Assembly: GCF_027497235.1 (NCBI RefSeq)
Contig: NZ_CP114902.1
Span: 6,474,001-6,538,000, forward strand
Direction: 5' to 3'
Length of the DNA: 64,000 bases
Origin: Micromonospora sp. WMMD1128
GTDB taxonomy: Bacteria; Actinomycetota; Actinomycetes; Mycobacteriales; Micromonosporaceae
Part shown: positions 24,987-31,939 of the stretch, piece after piece
How positions within the stretch are numbered: position 1 is the first letter of the stretch
Layout of the letters: every line of letters begins with the position of its first letter
Position numbers and translations under genes: made by a program
Notes under the pieces: generated by a model
Seen by the model: only the letters and a program-made list of their open reading frames with translations
Told to the model about the DNA's origin: nothing
The model's database searches: none

Positions 24987-25355
24987 TCACCCCGCCCGCA
25001 CCTCCACCCGTCCGCCCCGCCGCGTTTCCGCCCTGATCCGCCATCCGCGTTTCGGCTCCGCGCGTCCGGGCTCCGGCTTCGGCTTCGGCTCCGCCGTTCG
25101 GGCTCGGCTTCGCTGCTCATGCTCGTGCCCGTGCTCAGGCTCGTGCCCGTGCTCAGGCTGCCCGTGCCCGTGCTCAGGCTGCCCGTGCCCGTGCGCAGGC
25201 CCGTGCCCGTGCCCGTGCGCAGGCCCGTGCCCGTGCCCGTGCGCAGGCCCGTGCCCGTGCCCGTGCGCAGGCCCGTGCCCGTGCCCGTGCGCAGGCCCGT
25301 GCCCGTGCCTGCGGTTCCGCTCCACCGTCCGCCCTGCCGCAGGGGCAACCCACAC
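24987..25355 (-). CDS. Possible His/Gly-rich repeat protein upstream of fdhD (doubtful)
   Basis: A 122-codon open frame starting at GTG 25353-25355 and ending 21 bases before fdhD on the same strand. Its centre is (HGHGPAHG)n, encoded by a 24-base minisatellite, followed by Glu/His and then a basic Ala/Arg/Lys tail. If translated it could bind metal ions, which would fit a molybdo-enzyme neighbourhood. Against it: no good ribosome binding site, other frames through the repeat are also open, and third-position GC is not decisive. Repeat-bearing non-coding DNA is an equal alternative. Confidence 0.3.
   Translation of the reverse strand: MWVAPAAGRTVERNRRHGHGPAHGHGHGPAHGHGHGPAHGHGHGPAHGHGHGPAHGHGQPEHGHGQPEHGHEPEHGHEHEQRSRARTAEPKPKPEPGRAEPKRGWRIRAETRRGGRVEVRAG
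25121..25310. repeat. Minisatellite with 24-base core (CCCGTGCCCGTGCCCG + TGCGCAGG)
   Basis: Four perfect 24-base copies at 25200-25295 are flanked by shorter related units (CCCGTGCCCGTGCTCAGG type) on the left and a degenerate copy on the right. Adjacent copies without unique spacers rule out a CRISPR array. Confidence 0.85.
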
Positions 25356-25413
25356 CAGCTCGGCGAGGTGGCGCTATCCGGCAGTCCTGCATACCGCCAC
25401 CTCGGCGAGCTGG
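25355..25413. repeat. Large imperfect inverted repeat with 19-base arms
   Basis: Left arm 25355-25373 and right arm 25395-25413 (CAGCTCGGCGAGGTGGCG and its complement, one mismatch), with a 21-base loop. A further half copy (GCCACCTCGGCGA) occurs near 25480. It can form a strong hairpin; whether it is a terminator or a mobile repeat is unclear. Confidence 0.65.
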
Positions 25414-25583
25414 AGTCGATCAAGCTTCGGGATACGACCACTCCGGCGGAATGGAGTCGATCAACACGCGGGTCCGCGCGCCACCTCGGCGAAGGGGGCG
25501 ATCAAGATCGGTGTGGAGAACCAGCCCGGGGTACGGGACCGGCTCGGGCGCCGCGCGCACCCGGTCAAGGGCGGGTCCCTGAG

Positions 25584-25589
25584 TAGGGT
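25584..25589 (+). promoter_or_regulatory. -10 element of leaderless-type promoter for mobA
   Basis: TAGGGT is six bases before the ATG of mobA. Confidence 0.6.
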
Positions 25590-25595
25590 GAGGCG

Positions 25596-26312
25596 ATGAC
25601 CGGGTATGCGGCGGTGCTGCTCGCCGGTGGCGCGGCCCGGCGGATGGGCGGGACGGACAAGCCCGCCCGGACGGTCGGGGGCCAGCCGATGCTGCATCGG
25701 GTGCTGGCCGCGGTGGCCGACGCGAGTGAGCGGATCGTGGTCGGCCCGCCCGGAAGCTTCGGCCCGCCCGGCAAGGCCGGTCGGGTCGGCGAGTCCGGTG
25801 GGAGCGGCGAGTCCGGTGGGAGCGGCGAGTCCGGTGGGAGCGGCGAGTCCGGTCGGACCGGCAACCCCGGCGCGTGGCCTGCGGGAGTGCGGGTGACCCG
25901 GGAGGAACCACCAGGTGGAGGTCCGGTGGCCGCCACCGCGGCGGGGCTGGCCCTGTTGCCGTCCGAGACGACCACGGTTGCCCTGCTCGCCGCCGACCTG
26001 CCGCTGCTCACCTCCGCTGCGGTGGCCGAGCTGCGGCTGGCGCTCGACGGGTCGACGGCGGGGGTGGCCTGCTACGTGGACGACGCCGGTCGCCGGCAGC
26101 AGCTCTGCGGGGTGTGGCGGTTGGCGGCGCTGCGTACGGCCCTCGATCGGCTGGCGGCGGAGCGGGGCGGCACGGTCGCCGGTGCGCCGGTGCGCGGATT
26201 GCTTGCCGGTGTCACGGTCTGCGAGGTGACGTGGTCCGGCACCGGGCCGCCGCCCTGGTTCGACTGCGACACTGACGAGGACGTACGCCGGGCCGAGGAG
26301 TGGACGAGATGA
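25596..26312 (+). CDS. mobA: Molybdenum cofactor guanylyltransferase MobA with a Gly/Ser/Glu insert
   Basis: A 238-residue nucleotidyltransferase that joins GMP to Mo-molybdopterin. The N-terminal LLAGGAARRMGGTDKPARTVGG is the GTP-binding signature (LAGG-x-x-x-R-M-G-x-x-K), and LLAADLPLLTSAAV (about 128-141) contains the metal-binding D-L-P motif. C-terminal PWFDCDTDEDVRRAE is typical of the family. Residues about 64-88 are a low-complexity GESGGS repeat, encoded by 18-base tandem copies, placed in the loop after the first Rossmann half. MobA proteins are usually shorter here. The stop overlaps the next start (ATGA). Confidence 0.93.
   Translation: MTGYAAVLLAGGAARRMGGTDKPARTVGGQPMLHRVLAAVADASERIVVGPPGSFGPPGKAGRVGESGGSGESGGSGESGGSGESGRTGNPGAWPAGVRVTREEPPGGGPVAATAAGLALLPSETTTVALLAADLPLLTSAAVAELRLALDGSTAGVACYVDDAGRRQQLCGVWRLAALRTALDRLAAERGGTVAGAPVRGLLAGVTVCEVTWSGTGPPPWFDCDTDEDVRRAEEWTR
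25791..25856. repeat. 18-base tandem repeat inside mobA
   Basis: GAGTCCGGTGGGAGCGGC occurs three times exactly and once in part. It codes for E-S-G-G-S-G and keeps the reading frame. Confidence 0.9.
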
Positions 26313-26566
26313 CGCTGTTGGACGACTGGGTCACCGCTGCCTGTGCAGAGCTGGAGCTGGACCCGGCCGAGGTGCCGGTGTCGGCGGTGCTCGACGTGGC
26401 GCGGGACGTGGCGCACCAGGTGCTCCGGCCGGGCGCGCCGGTCAGCGCGTACCTCCTGGGGGTGGCCGTGGGGCGCGGCGCGGATCCGACCGCGGCGGCG
26501 GCCCGGCTCAGCACGCTGGCGGGCTCCTGGCCGGTGGAGTTGGACGGGACCAGCGGGGTGAAGTAG
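26309..26566 (+). CDS. DUF6457 family small protein
   Basis: An 85-residue acidic protein, MTLLDDWVTAACAELELD followed by a helical domain and VSAYLLGVAVGRGADPTAAAARL. This matches DUF6457, which in many actinomycetes is found next to or fused with MobA-like nucleotidyltransferases. The ATG at 26309 overlaps the mobA stop (ATGA), so the two are coupled; a GTG nine bases upstream is a less likely start. A helper role in cofactor guanylylation or delivery is inferred from context only. Confidence 0.8.
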   Translation: MTLLDDWVTAACAELELDPAEVPVSAVLDVARDVAHQVLRPGAPVSAYLLGVAVGRGADPTAAAARLSTLAGSWPVELDGTSGVK

Positions 26567-26592
26567 CCCGGTCCGGTGAAAGTGCCTCTGGG

Positions 26593-26598
26593 TAGGGT
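26593..26598 (+). promoter_or_regulatory. -10 element for the YbjN-like gene
   Basis: TAGGGT at 26593-26598 would start a transcript near 26605. A GGAGG ribosome binding site then precedes ATG 26622, so this gene has a short leader, unlike most others here. Confidence 0.45.
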
Positions 26599-26621
26599 GG
26601 CGGGAACGGACGGAGGCGATC

Positions 26622-27719
26622 ATGACGGCAGACCACCCCTCGGCGCCGGTCGACCAGCCTGCCGGCGGCATGCCGGAGCAGCACGAGTCGATCCTGCTCG
26701 ACGAGCCGACCACGGCCGACCTGCGGGCCAAGGTGACGGAGGCCTGGCGGGAGTTCGCCCGGGCGCTTGCGGAACGGCTGCGCGGGCTGCCGGCCGGTGG
26801 GCACCTGGAGGTGACGCTCGATCCGACCGCCTCCGGCACCGGGGACGCCGTCTATTCGGTGAGCGCCGACGCCGCCGAGGGGGGTGGCCTGTCGGCCCGG
26901 GCGGTCGGCAACGCCACGCTTCCGCCGGGGTTCCGGCTGGACCGGGGGGCGGTGGCGGACATGGTGGCGTTGGGCTGGTCGCCGCCCGGCGTGGTGGCGG
27001 GTTCCGGCGAGCAGTTCGGCCTGGACTGCGGCGTCGACGAGGCCACCCGGTTGTCGGCAGTGCTCTCCCGGACGCTGCGCGACGTCTACGGCGCCCCGCA
27101 TCCCGCGTTCCTGGTCTACCTGGTGCAGGACGCCGACGGTGAGCCGCTGGCGGTGGAGCCGCTCGGCACCGCGCGCGGTGAGTTCGGCCAGGACCGGGGC
27201 TCCGAGGCCGACCTCGACGAGGCGTTGGCCGCCGCGGCGGCCCAGGCGGGCGAGAACGACGTGCTGGCGTTGGAGGAGCGGGTCCGGACGGTCGTCTCGA
27301 CGATGTTGAAGTCGGACGCCGACCAGGTGCAGGTGGACTCCGACGGTGACATCAACATCCGGGCCGGTTCGGCCATGGTGTTCGTGCGGGTACGCGACAA
27401 TCCGCCGCTTGTCGACGTCTTCTCGCCGGTGTTGACCGAGGTCGAGCCGACCGAGCGGCTCTACGTGAAGCTCTCCGAGCTGACCAATCGGATGCCGATC
27501 GGGCGGCTCTACTGCGCCGACGACACGGTCTGGGCGTCCATCCCGGTCTTCGGCCGCAACTTCCAGGCCACCCACCTGATGCTCGCGGTGCAGGTGATGA
27601 CCGGTCTCGCCGACGAGCTCGACGACCGGTTGCACGGCGAGTTCGGTGGCAAGCGCTTCTTCGGCGAGGGCGACAAGCCGGCCCGGGCGCAGGAGCACCG
27701 CACCGGCATGTACCTCTGA
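26622..27719 (+). CDS. YbjN-like / type III secretion chaperone-fold protein
   Basis: A 365-residue protein with no transmembrane segment. The C-terminal third (VFVRVRDNPPLVDVFSPVL, then LNRMP-like LTNRMPIGRLYCADDTVW, then NFQATHLMLAVQVMTGLADELDDRL) resembles the YbjN/TY-chaperone domain found in actinomycete proteins of unknown role. The N-terminal half has a DUF-like alpha/beta region with an acidic helical insert (SEADLDEALAAAAAQAGEND). Start is ATG 26622, preceded by GGAGG five bases away. Peptide-binding or chaperone activity is inferred from fold similarity only. Confidence 0.65.
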   Translation: MTADHPSAPVDQPAGGMPEQHESILLDEPTTADLRAKVTEAWREFARALAERLRGLPAGGHLEVTLDPTASGTGDAVYSVSADAAEGGGLSARAVGNATLPPGFRLDRGAVADMVALGWSPPGVVAGSGEQFGLDCGVDEATRLSAVLSRTLRDVYGAPHPAFLVYLVQDADGEPLAVEPLGTARGEFGQDRGSEADLDEALAAAAAQAGENDVLALEERVRTVVSTMLKSDADQVQVDSDGDINIRAGSAMVFVRVRDNPPLVDVFSPVLTEVEPTERLYVKLSELTNRMPIGRLYCADDTVWASIPVFGRNFQATHLMLAVQVMTGLADELDDRLHGEFGGKRFFGEGDKPARAQEHRTGMYL

Positions 27720-27765
27720 CAACGCCGCCACGCCGCAACCGCCACGCCGCCGCCGACGATCGGCG

Positions 27766-28224
27766 TCAGCCCGTGGACGGTCCGACGCCGGGGGATTCGA
27801 CCAGCCGGGACAGCACGATGGTGCTGCGCGACGACGTGACGAACGATTCGGCCCGCAGCCGCTCGAGCGCATCCTCCAGGTGGGAGATGTCGGCGGCGCG
27901 CAGGTGTACGAGCGCGTCCGCCTCGCCGGAGACGGTGTAGGCGCCGACGACCTCGGGGTGCCGGCGGGCCGCGACGCCGATCTGCGCCGGCGTGGTCCGC
28001 CCGGCGCAGAACAGCTCGACGAACGCCTCGGTGGTCCACCCGACGGCGGCCGGGTCGACCACGGCGGTGAAGCCACGGATCACCCCGGTCGCCCGCAGCC
28101 GGTCGACGCGTCGCTTGACCGCCGGGGCGGAGAGTGACACCCGGTTGCCGATGTCCGCGTACGAGGCGCGGGCGTCCGCCACGAGTAGCGCAATGATTCG
28201 CTGGTCTACCGCGTCTATCTGCAA
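27766..28224 (-). CDS. Lrp/AsnC family transcriptional regulator
   Basis: A 152-residue Lrp-type regulator. The helix-turn-helix is in MQIDAVDQRIIALLVADARA followed by SYADIGNRVSLSAPAVKRRV, and the RAM ligand-binding domain follows (HPEVVGAYTVSGEADALVHL). The chosen start is TTG 28222-28224, which has an AGAGG motif seven bases upstream; a TTG seven codons earlier is also open. It diverges from the dimethylargininase gene across about 70 bases and very likely controls it, as in other actinomycetes where these two genes are paired. The effector may be an amino acid such as arginine or a methylarginine; this is inference. Confidence 0.93.
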   Translation of the reverse strand: MQIDAVDQRIIALLVADARASYADIGNRVSLSAPAVKRRVDRLRATGVIRGFTAVVDPAAVGWTTEAFVELFCAGRTTPAQIGVAARRHPEVVGAYTVSGEADALVHLRAADISHLEDALERLRAESFVTSSRSTIVLSRLVESPGVGPSTG

Positions 28225-28256
28225 CGTTCCGCCTCTGGGAAGCAATGGTCGTGGCT

Positions 28257-28291
28257 GTTACCAAAGTTCTAACCTACCTACTCTTGGTGAC
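28257..28291. promoter_or_regulatory. Candidate Lrp operator between the divergent regulator and ddaH genes
   Basis: GTTACCAA and TTGGTGAC form an imperfect dyad (one mismatch) with a 19-base centre that contains the predicted ddaH -10 element. The position suits control by the adjacent Lrp protein. Confidence 0.45.
28279..28284 (+). promoter_or_regulatory. -10 element for ddaH
   Basis: TACTCT ends eight bases before GTG 28293; a second TA-rich hexamer lies just upstream. Confidence 0.45.
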
Positions 28292-28292
28292 C

Positions 28293-29117
28293 GTGAACCA
28301 GCAGCGAGTCTCGCGAAAGCGGACATATCTCATGTGCTCGCCCGACTACTTCGCGGTCGAGTACGCGATCAACCCGTGGATGGACGTCACCACCCCGGTC
28401 GACGCGGACCTGGCGGTCAAGCAGTGGGACCGGCTCCGCGAGACGCTGCTCGGGCTCGGTCACGAGGTGCACCTGCTGACCCCCGGGGCGGGCCTGCCGG
28501 ACATGGTCTTCGCGGCCAACGGCGCCTTCGTGGTCGACGGCACGGCCTACGGCGCCCGGTTCAAGCACGAGCAGCGGGCCGCCGAGGCCGCCGCGCACCG
28601 GGAGTTCTACGAGGGGCAGGGCTGGCGGTTCCTCGCGCCGAGCGAGACCAACGAGGGTGAGGGCGACTTCGCGTACCTGCCGGACGCGCACGGCGGGCTG
28701 ATCCTCGCCGGCCACGGCTTCCGGACCGAGCTGGCGGCGCACGCCGAGGCGCAGGAGGCGCTCGGCCGGCCGGTGGTCTCACTGCGCCTGGTCGACCCGC
28801 GTTTCTACCACCTGGACGTGGCGCTCGCCTCGATCGACGACGGGAACATCGTCTACTACCCGGGCGCCTTCTCCGCGGCCAGCCAGCGCGTGCTGCACCA
28901 ACTCTTCCCGGACGCGGTGGTGGCGGACGACGAGGACGCCCTGGCCTTCGGCCTGAACCTGGTCAGCGACGGGCTCAACGTGGTGCTGAACAACGAGGCC
29001 ACCCGGCTGGCCGGCGCGTTGCGGGCGGCCGGCTACCAGCCGGTCCCGGTGGAGCTGGCCGAGCTGAAGAAGGGCGGCGGCAGCGTGAAGTGCTGCATCG
29101 CCGAGCTGCGGCCCTGA
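28293..29117 (+). CDS. ddaH: Dimethylargininase (DDAH)
   Basis: A 274-residue member of the guanidino-group modifying superfamily. It hydrolyses N-omega-methylated arginines to citrulline and methylamines, or acts on a related guanidine. Family marks are TYLMCSPDYFAVEYAINPWM at the N-terminus, LPDMVFAANGAFV, the substrate loop NEGEGDFAY, the catalytic-histidine segment RFYHLDVALA, and the nucleophile in SVKCCIAEL near the C-terminus. Start is GTG 28293. The divergent Lrp gene is the likely regulator. A second member of the superfamily, arginine deiminase, is encoded at 39.5 kb. Confidence 0.92.
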   Translation: MNQQRVSRKRTYLMCSPDYFAVEYAINPWMDVTTPVDADLAVKQWDRLRETLLGLGHEVHLLTPGAGLPDMVFAANGAFVVDGTAYGARFKHEQRAAEAAAHREFYEGQGWRFLAPSETNEGEGDFAYLPDAHGGLILAGHGFRTELAAHAEAQEALGRPVVSLRLVDPRFYHLDVALASIDDGNIVYYPGAFSAASQRVLHQLFPDAVVADDEDALAFGLNLVSDGLNVVLNNEATRLAGALRAAGYQPVPVELAELKKGGGSVKCCIAELRP

Positions 29118-29152
29118 CCCGGACCCCCTGACCCCGGACCCCCGCCGCCGCG

Positions 29153-30373
29153 TCAGCCGAGCGTGGCCAGCTCGTTGATCACCACGTTGGAGAGCATCCG
29201 GCCGTCGAGCTGCACCTTGCGCAGATACCACTTCTGCTGCGGGGTACGCGGCTGGTTGAACTGCCAGGAACCGCGCGGGCTGTCGATCTGGCCGATCTTG
29301 CCGAGCGCCAGGTTGACCTGCGTCGGGTTCGGGTCGCCGTCGACCAGCCGGATCGCCTTGTCCAGCACCTGCGCGGCGTCGTACGAGGCCATCGCGTAGG
29401 TGGTCGGTGAGGTGTTGAACGTCTTGCGGTACGCGGAGGCGAACACCCGGTTCGCGGTGTTGTTCAGGTCCGCCGAGTAGTTGAGCGCGGTCTCGATGCC
29501 GTGGGCCTCGATCAGCCGCCGGTCCCGGCCCTTCTCGCCGTCGTCGAGCTGGTCGAGGACGGTGCCCTCGGTGAGGAACCCGGGCGCGTAGATCGGCCCC
29601 CGGTAGCCGGCGTCGTAGAGCTGCTTGACGAACTGCACGGCCTGCGGGCCGGTGTAGTGACAGAAGACGGCGTCCGGGTTGCGGCCGAGCGCCTTGCGGA
29701 TCGGCCCGGTGTAGACCCCCTTGCCCGGGTTGGCGTAGTCGGGGGTGTAGATCGGTTCCTCGGTGAGCCGGCGGCCGAGTTCGTAGCCGCGCCGCAGCCC
29801 GTCGACGACGTCCCGGCTGCTGGCGCCCTGGGTGCCGAAGATGGCGATCCGGCTCGACGGGTCCAGGATCCGGCGCAGGTATTCACCGAGCGCCACGCCC
29901 GGCTCGTCCAGCACGTACGAGGTGCGCCAGATGTAGAGGACGCCCTTGAGCGAGGCGGGGGAGGCGTTGGAGCCGATGAGCGGCACCCGGGCCCCCTCCA
30001 CGGCATCCCGGATGCCGGTCATGACGGTCGGGCTGACCACGCCGGTGAGCGCGAGCACACCCTCCTTCAGGAGCCGGTCGACGGCGGCCTTGCCGGTGGC
30101 GGCGCTGTCGCCCTCCTCGGCCGGCACCACCGTGACCGGGTGCCCGCCGAGCTGCTGCCCGTGCGTGCTGAGGAAGAGCTGGAAGCCGTTGGTGATGTCG
30201 TCGCCGATGGCCTTGTTCGGGCCGCTGCCGGGCACGATCAGCCCGATCTTGATCGGGCTGCCGGCCGCCGGTTGCTCCGGGGAGTCGTCGCCGGAGCCGC
30301 AGCCGGCCGCGAACCCGGTGACGCCGAGCGCGCCCAGCAGTTGCAGAGCACGCCTGCGGTTCATCTGTGCCAC
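29153..30373 (-). CDS. ABC transporter substrate-binding lipoprotein, branched-chain amino acid type
   Basis: A 406-residue exported protein. The signal region MNRRRALQLLGALGVTGFAA ends in the lipobox Cys of AAGCGSG, so it should be a lipoprotein; the Arg-Arg-Arg pair suggests Tat export. The mature part (PIKIGLIVPGSGPNKAIGDD, AVDRLLKEGVLALTGVVSP, IPLIGSNAS-like VPLIGSNASP) is a type I periplasmic-binding fold of the LivJ/AmiC class. No permease or ATPase is adjacent, so it is an orphan receptor or pairs with distant genes. The start is GTG 30371-30373, with GGAGG seven bases upstream. It follows the hydrolase gene by 50 bases. Confidence 0.88.
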   Translation of the reverse strand: MAQMNRRRALQLLGALGVTGFAAGCGSGDDSPEQPAAGSPIKIGLIVPGSGPNKAIGDDITNGFQLFLSTHGQQLGGHPVTVVPAEEGDSAATGKAAVDRLLKEGVLALTGVVSPTVMTGIRDAVEGARVPLIGSNASPASLKGVLYIWRTSYVLDEPGVALGEYLRRILDPSSRIAIFGTQGASSRDVVDGLRRGYELGRRLTEEPIYTPDYANPGKGVYTGPIRKALGRNPDAVFCHYTGPQAVQFVKQLYDAGYRGPIYAPGFLTEGTVLDQLDDGEKGRDRRLIEAHGIETALNYSADLNNTANRVFASAYRKTFNTSPTTYAMASYDAAQVLDKAIRLVDGDPNPTQVNLALGKIGQIDSPRGSWQFNQPRTPQQKWYLRKVQLDGRMLSNVVINELATLG

Positions 30374-30423
30374 CGAACTTCCTCCCCGCCGGGGGTGGCC
30401 ATGGTGCACACCCCATCGGCGTT

Positions 30424-31251
30424 CTACCTGGTCGTCGACGTTGCGTCAATGCCCGGAAGATCACTGTGAAGGGACCGCAACGCCTCGACCACCCGGGGCC
30501 ACGCGACCGAGTCCGGCGCGATCAGCCCGAAGTGCTCGCATTCCGCCAGCTCAACCAGTATGGCGGTGCCGCCGGCGGCCTGGTCGGCGGCCACCCAGGA
30601 GCGGCTCGTCGACACCGGAACCTGCTGGTCGAGCGACCCGTGCATCACTACCGTCCGTGCCGGGATCGGTACCAGCGCCGATGGATCCGTGGCCGCGTAC
30701 CGGTCCGGGACGTCCGCCGGGCCGCCGCCGAGCAGCGCGGCCACCGCCCCGCCGTCCAGGTCCAGCCGGTACGCCTCGGCGAGGTCCGCGATCGGGGCCA
30801 GCGCGAGCACGCCGCCGACCGTGTCCGGGGCGTGCGCGGCCACGTACAGCGCCAGGTGACCGCCGGCCGAGTGACCGACCAGGATCGGTGGGACGGGCGC
30901 CACCCGGCCGGGCAGCGCGGCGGCGGCCAGCCCCGGCAGCGCGGCGACCCCGGCGCGTACGTCGGCGAGCGTGTTCGGCCAGCCGCCGCCGGGCGGGCCG
31001 GTCCGGCGGTATTCGAGCTGCGCCACCGGATGGCCGAGCGCGGCCAGCGCCGTGGCCATCGGGCCGGTGTGGGCGCGGTCGTACTCCGCCCGCCAGAAGC
31101 CGCCGTGCACCACGACCACGAGCGGTCGGGCCGGACCGTCACCGGCCGGGCGGCGCAGGTCGGCGCACTGGTCCGGGTGGTCGCCGTAGGCGACGGTGGC
31201 GTCCGGCGGCGGAGCCGGCCGGGTCAGCACGTCACGCGGGTCGCTGGGCAT
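30424..31251 (-). CDS. Alpha/beta hydrolase
   Basis: A 275-residue serine hydrolase. The oxyanion motif VVVHGGFWRAEYDRAH is near residue 45, the nucleophile elbow GHSAGGHL near 123, and the remaining triad members lie in HGSLDQQVP and EHFGLI. The HGGFW start of the fold is found in esterases and arylformamidase-like enzymes. Substrate is unknown. Start is ATG 31249-31251, with a leaderless-type TACCGT six bases upstream. The binding protein gene follows on the same strand, so the hydrolase may act on a ligand that the lipoprotein captures. Confidence 0.85.
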   Translation of the reverse strand: MPSDPRDVLTRPAPPPDATVAYGDHPDQCADLRRPAGDGPARPLVVVVHGGFWRAEYDRAHTGPMATALAALGHPVAQLEYRRTGPPGGGWPNTLADVRAGVAALPGLAAAALPGRVAPVPPILVGHSAGGHLALYVAAHAPDTVGGVLALAPIADLAEAYRLDLDGGAVAALLGGGPADVPDRYAATDPSALVPIPARTVVMHGSLDQQVPVSTSRSWVAADQAAGGTAILVELAECEHFGLIAPDSVAWPRVVEALRSLHSDLPGIDATSTTR

Positions 31252-31257
31252 GCGGGG

Positions 31258-31263
31258 ACGGTA
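31258..31263 (-). promoter_or_regulatory. -10 element for the alpha/beta hydrolase
   Basis: TACCGT on the minus strand, six bases before ATG 31251. Confidence 0.55.
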
Positions 31264-31317
31264 GCCTGCGCGGTCCTGCGCGCGTGCGCGTGGTCGGCGT
31301 GGGTAAAGATGGTTGCC

Positions 31318-31902
31318 ATGACCGAAGCGCACCCCGGCGGACACGACGAACAGGGCAACGATGGCATCCCCGGCACCGTGGTGGTGGTCGGGCCGGACGG
31401 CCGACCGGTCGGCACCGTGCAGACCGACGAGGGCAAGGGTGAGGATCCGACCCGTCTGGTCGAGCAGCCGGCCAAGGTGATGCGGATCGGCAGCATGATC
31501 AAGCAACTGTTGGAGGAGGTGAAGGCCGCCCCGCTCGACGACGCCAGCCGGCACCGGATGCGCGAGATCCACGAACGCTCGATCGTCGAGCTGAAGGAGG
31601 GGCTCGCCCCGGAGCTGCGCGAGGAGTTGGAGCGGATCTCGCTGCCGTTCACCGAGCAGCAGGCGCCGAGCGAGGGTGAGCTGCGCATCGCCCACGCCCA
31701 GCTGGTCGGCTGGTTGGAAGGGCTGTTCCACGGCATCCAGGCCGCGCTCGTCGCCCAGCAGATGGCCGCCCGAGTCCAACTGGAGCAGATGCGCTCCGGC
31801 CGCCAGGCGCTGCCCAGCGGCCCCGGCGGGGTGGTCCCGGGCATGCCCGGCATGCCGGGCATGCCCGGCGCCGAGGGCCACGCTCCCGGCCAGTACCTGT
31901 GA
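31318..31902 (+). CDS. bpa: Bacterial proteasome activator Bpa (PafE)
   Basis: A 194-residue Bpa/PafE. This ATP-independent ring activates the 20S proteasome for unfolded substrates. The helical core (RIGSMIKQLLEEVKAAPLD, HGIQAALVAQQMAARVQLEQ) is conserved, and the protein ends in G-Q-Y-L, the HbYX-like tail that docks into the proteasome alpha ring. A Met/Pro/Gly repeat (PGMPGMPGMPG) precedes the tail as a flexible arm. The proteasome genes are not in the window. Start is ATG 31318. It is convergent with a HAD phosphatase gene across a strong hairpin. Confidence 0.92.
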   Translation: MTEAHPGGHDEQGNDGIPGTVVVVGPDGRPVGTVQTDEGKGEDPTRLVEQPAKVMRIGSMIKQLLEEVKAAPLDDASRHRMREIHERSIVELKEGLAPELREELERISLPFTEQQAPSEGELRIAHAQLVGWLEGLFHGIQAALVAQQMAARVQLEQMRSGRQALPSGPGGVVPGMPGMPGMPGAEGHAPGQYL

Positions 31903-31906
31903 CGCG

Positions 31907-31939
31907 CCGGCCGGGGTGCGCGCGACGCGCCCCGGCCGG
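31907..31939. terminator. Bidirectional hairpin between bpa and HAD gene
   Basis: Arms of 14 bases (CCGGCCGGGGTGCG and its near complement, one mismatch) with a five-base loop, between two convergent stop codons. There is no T-run, as usual for high-GC actinomycetes. Confidence 0.65.

Larger units (their letters stand above)
24966..25595. other. Repeat-rich gap between fdhD and mobA
   Basis: This 630-base gap has no firmly supported gene. It holds a minisatellite (25121-25310), a possible histidine-rich ORF on the minus strand (24987-25355), a large imperfect inverted repeat (25355-25413) and short direct repeats (TGGAGTCGATCAA twice near 25411 and 25450). The promoter of mobA is at its right end. 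Confidence 0.6.

Noticed and set aside
25121..25310. CRISPR array
   Set aside because: The 24-base units are directly adjacent with no unique spacers, and no cas gene is near.
24803..25441. A Thr/Gly-repeat frame on the minus strand through the minisatellite
   Set aside because: It overlaps the fdhD start region in another frame and has no domain outside the repeat.
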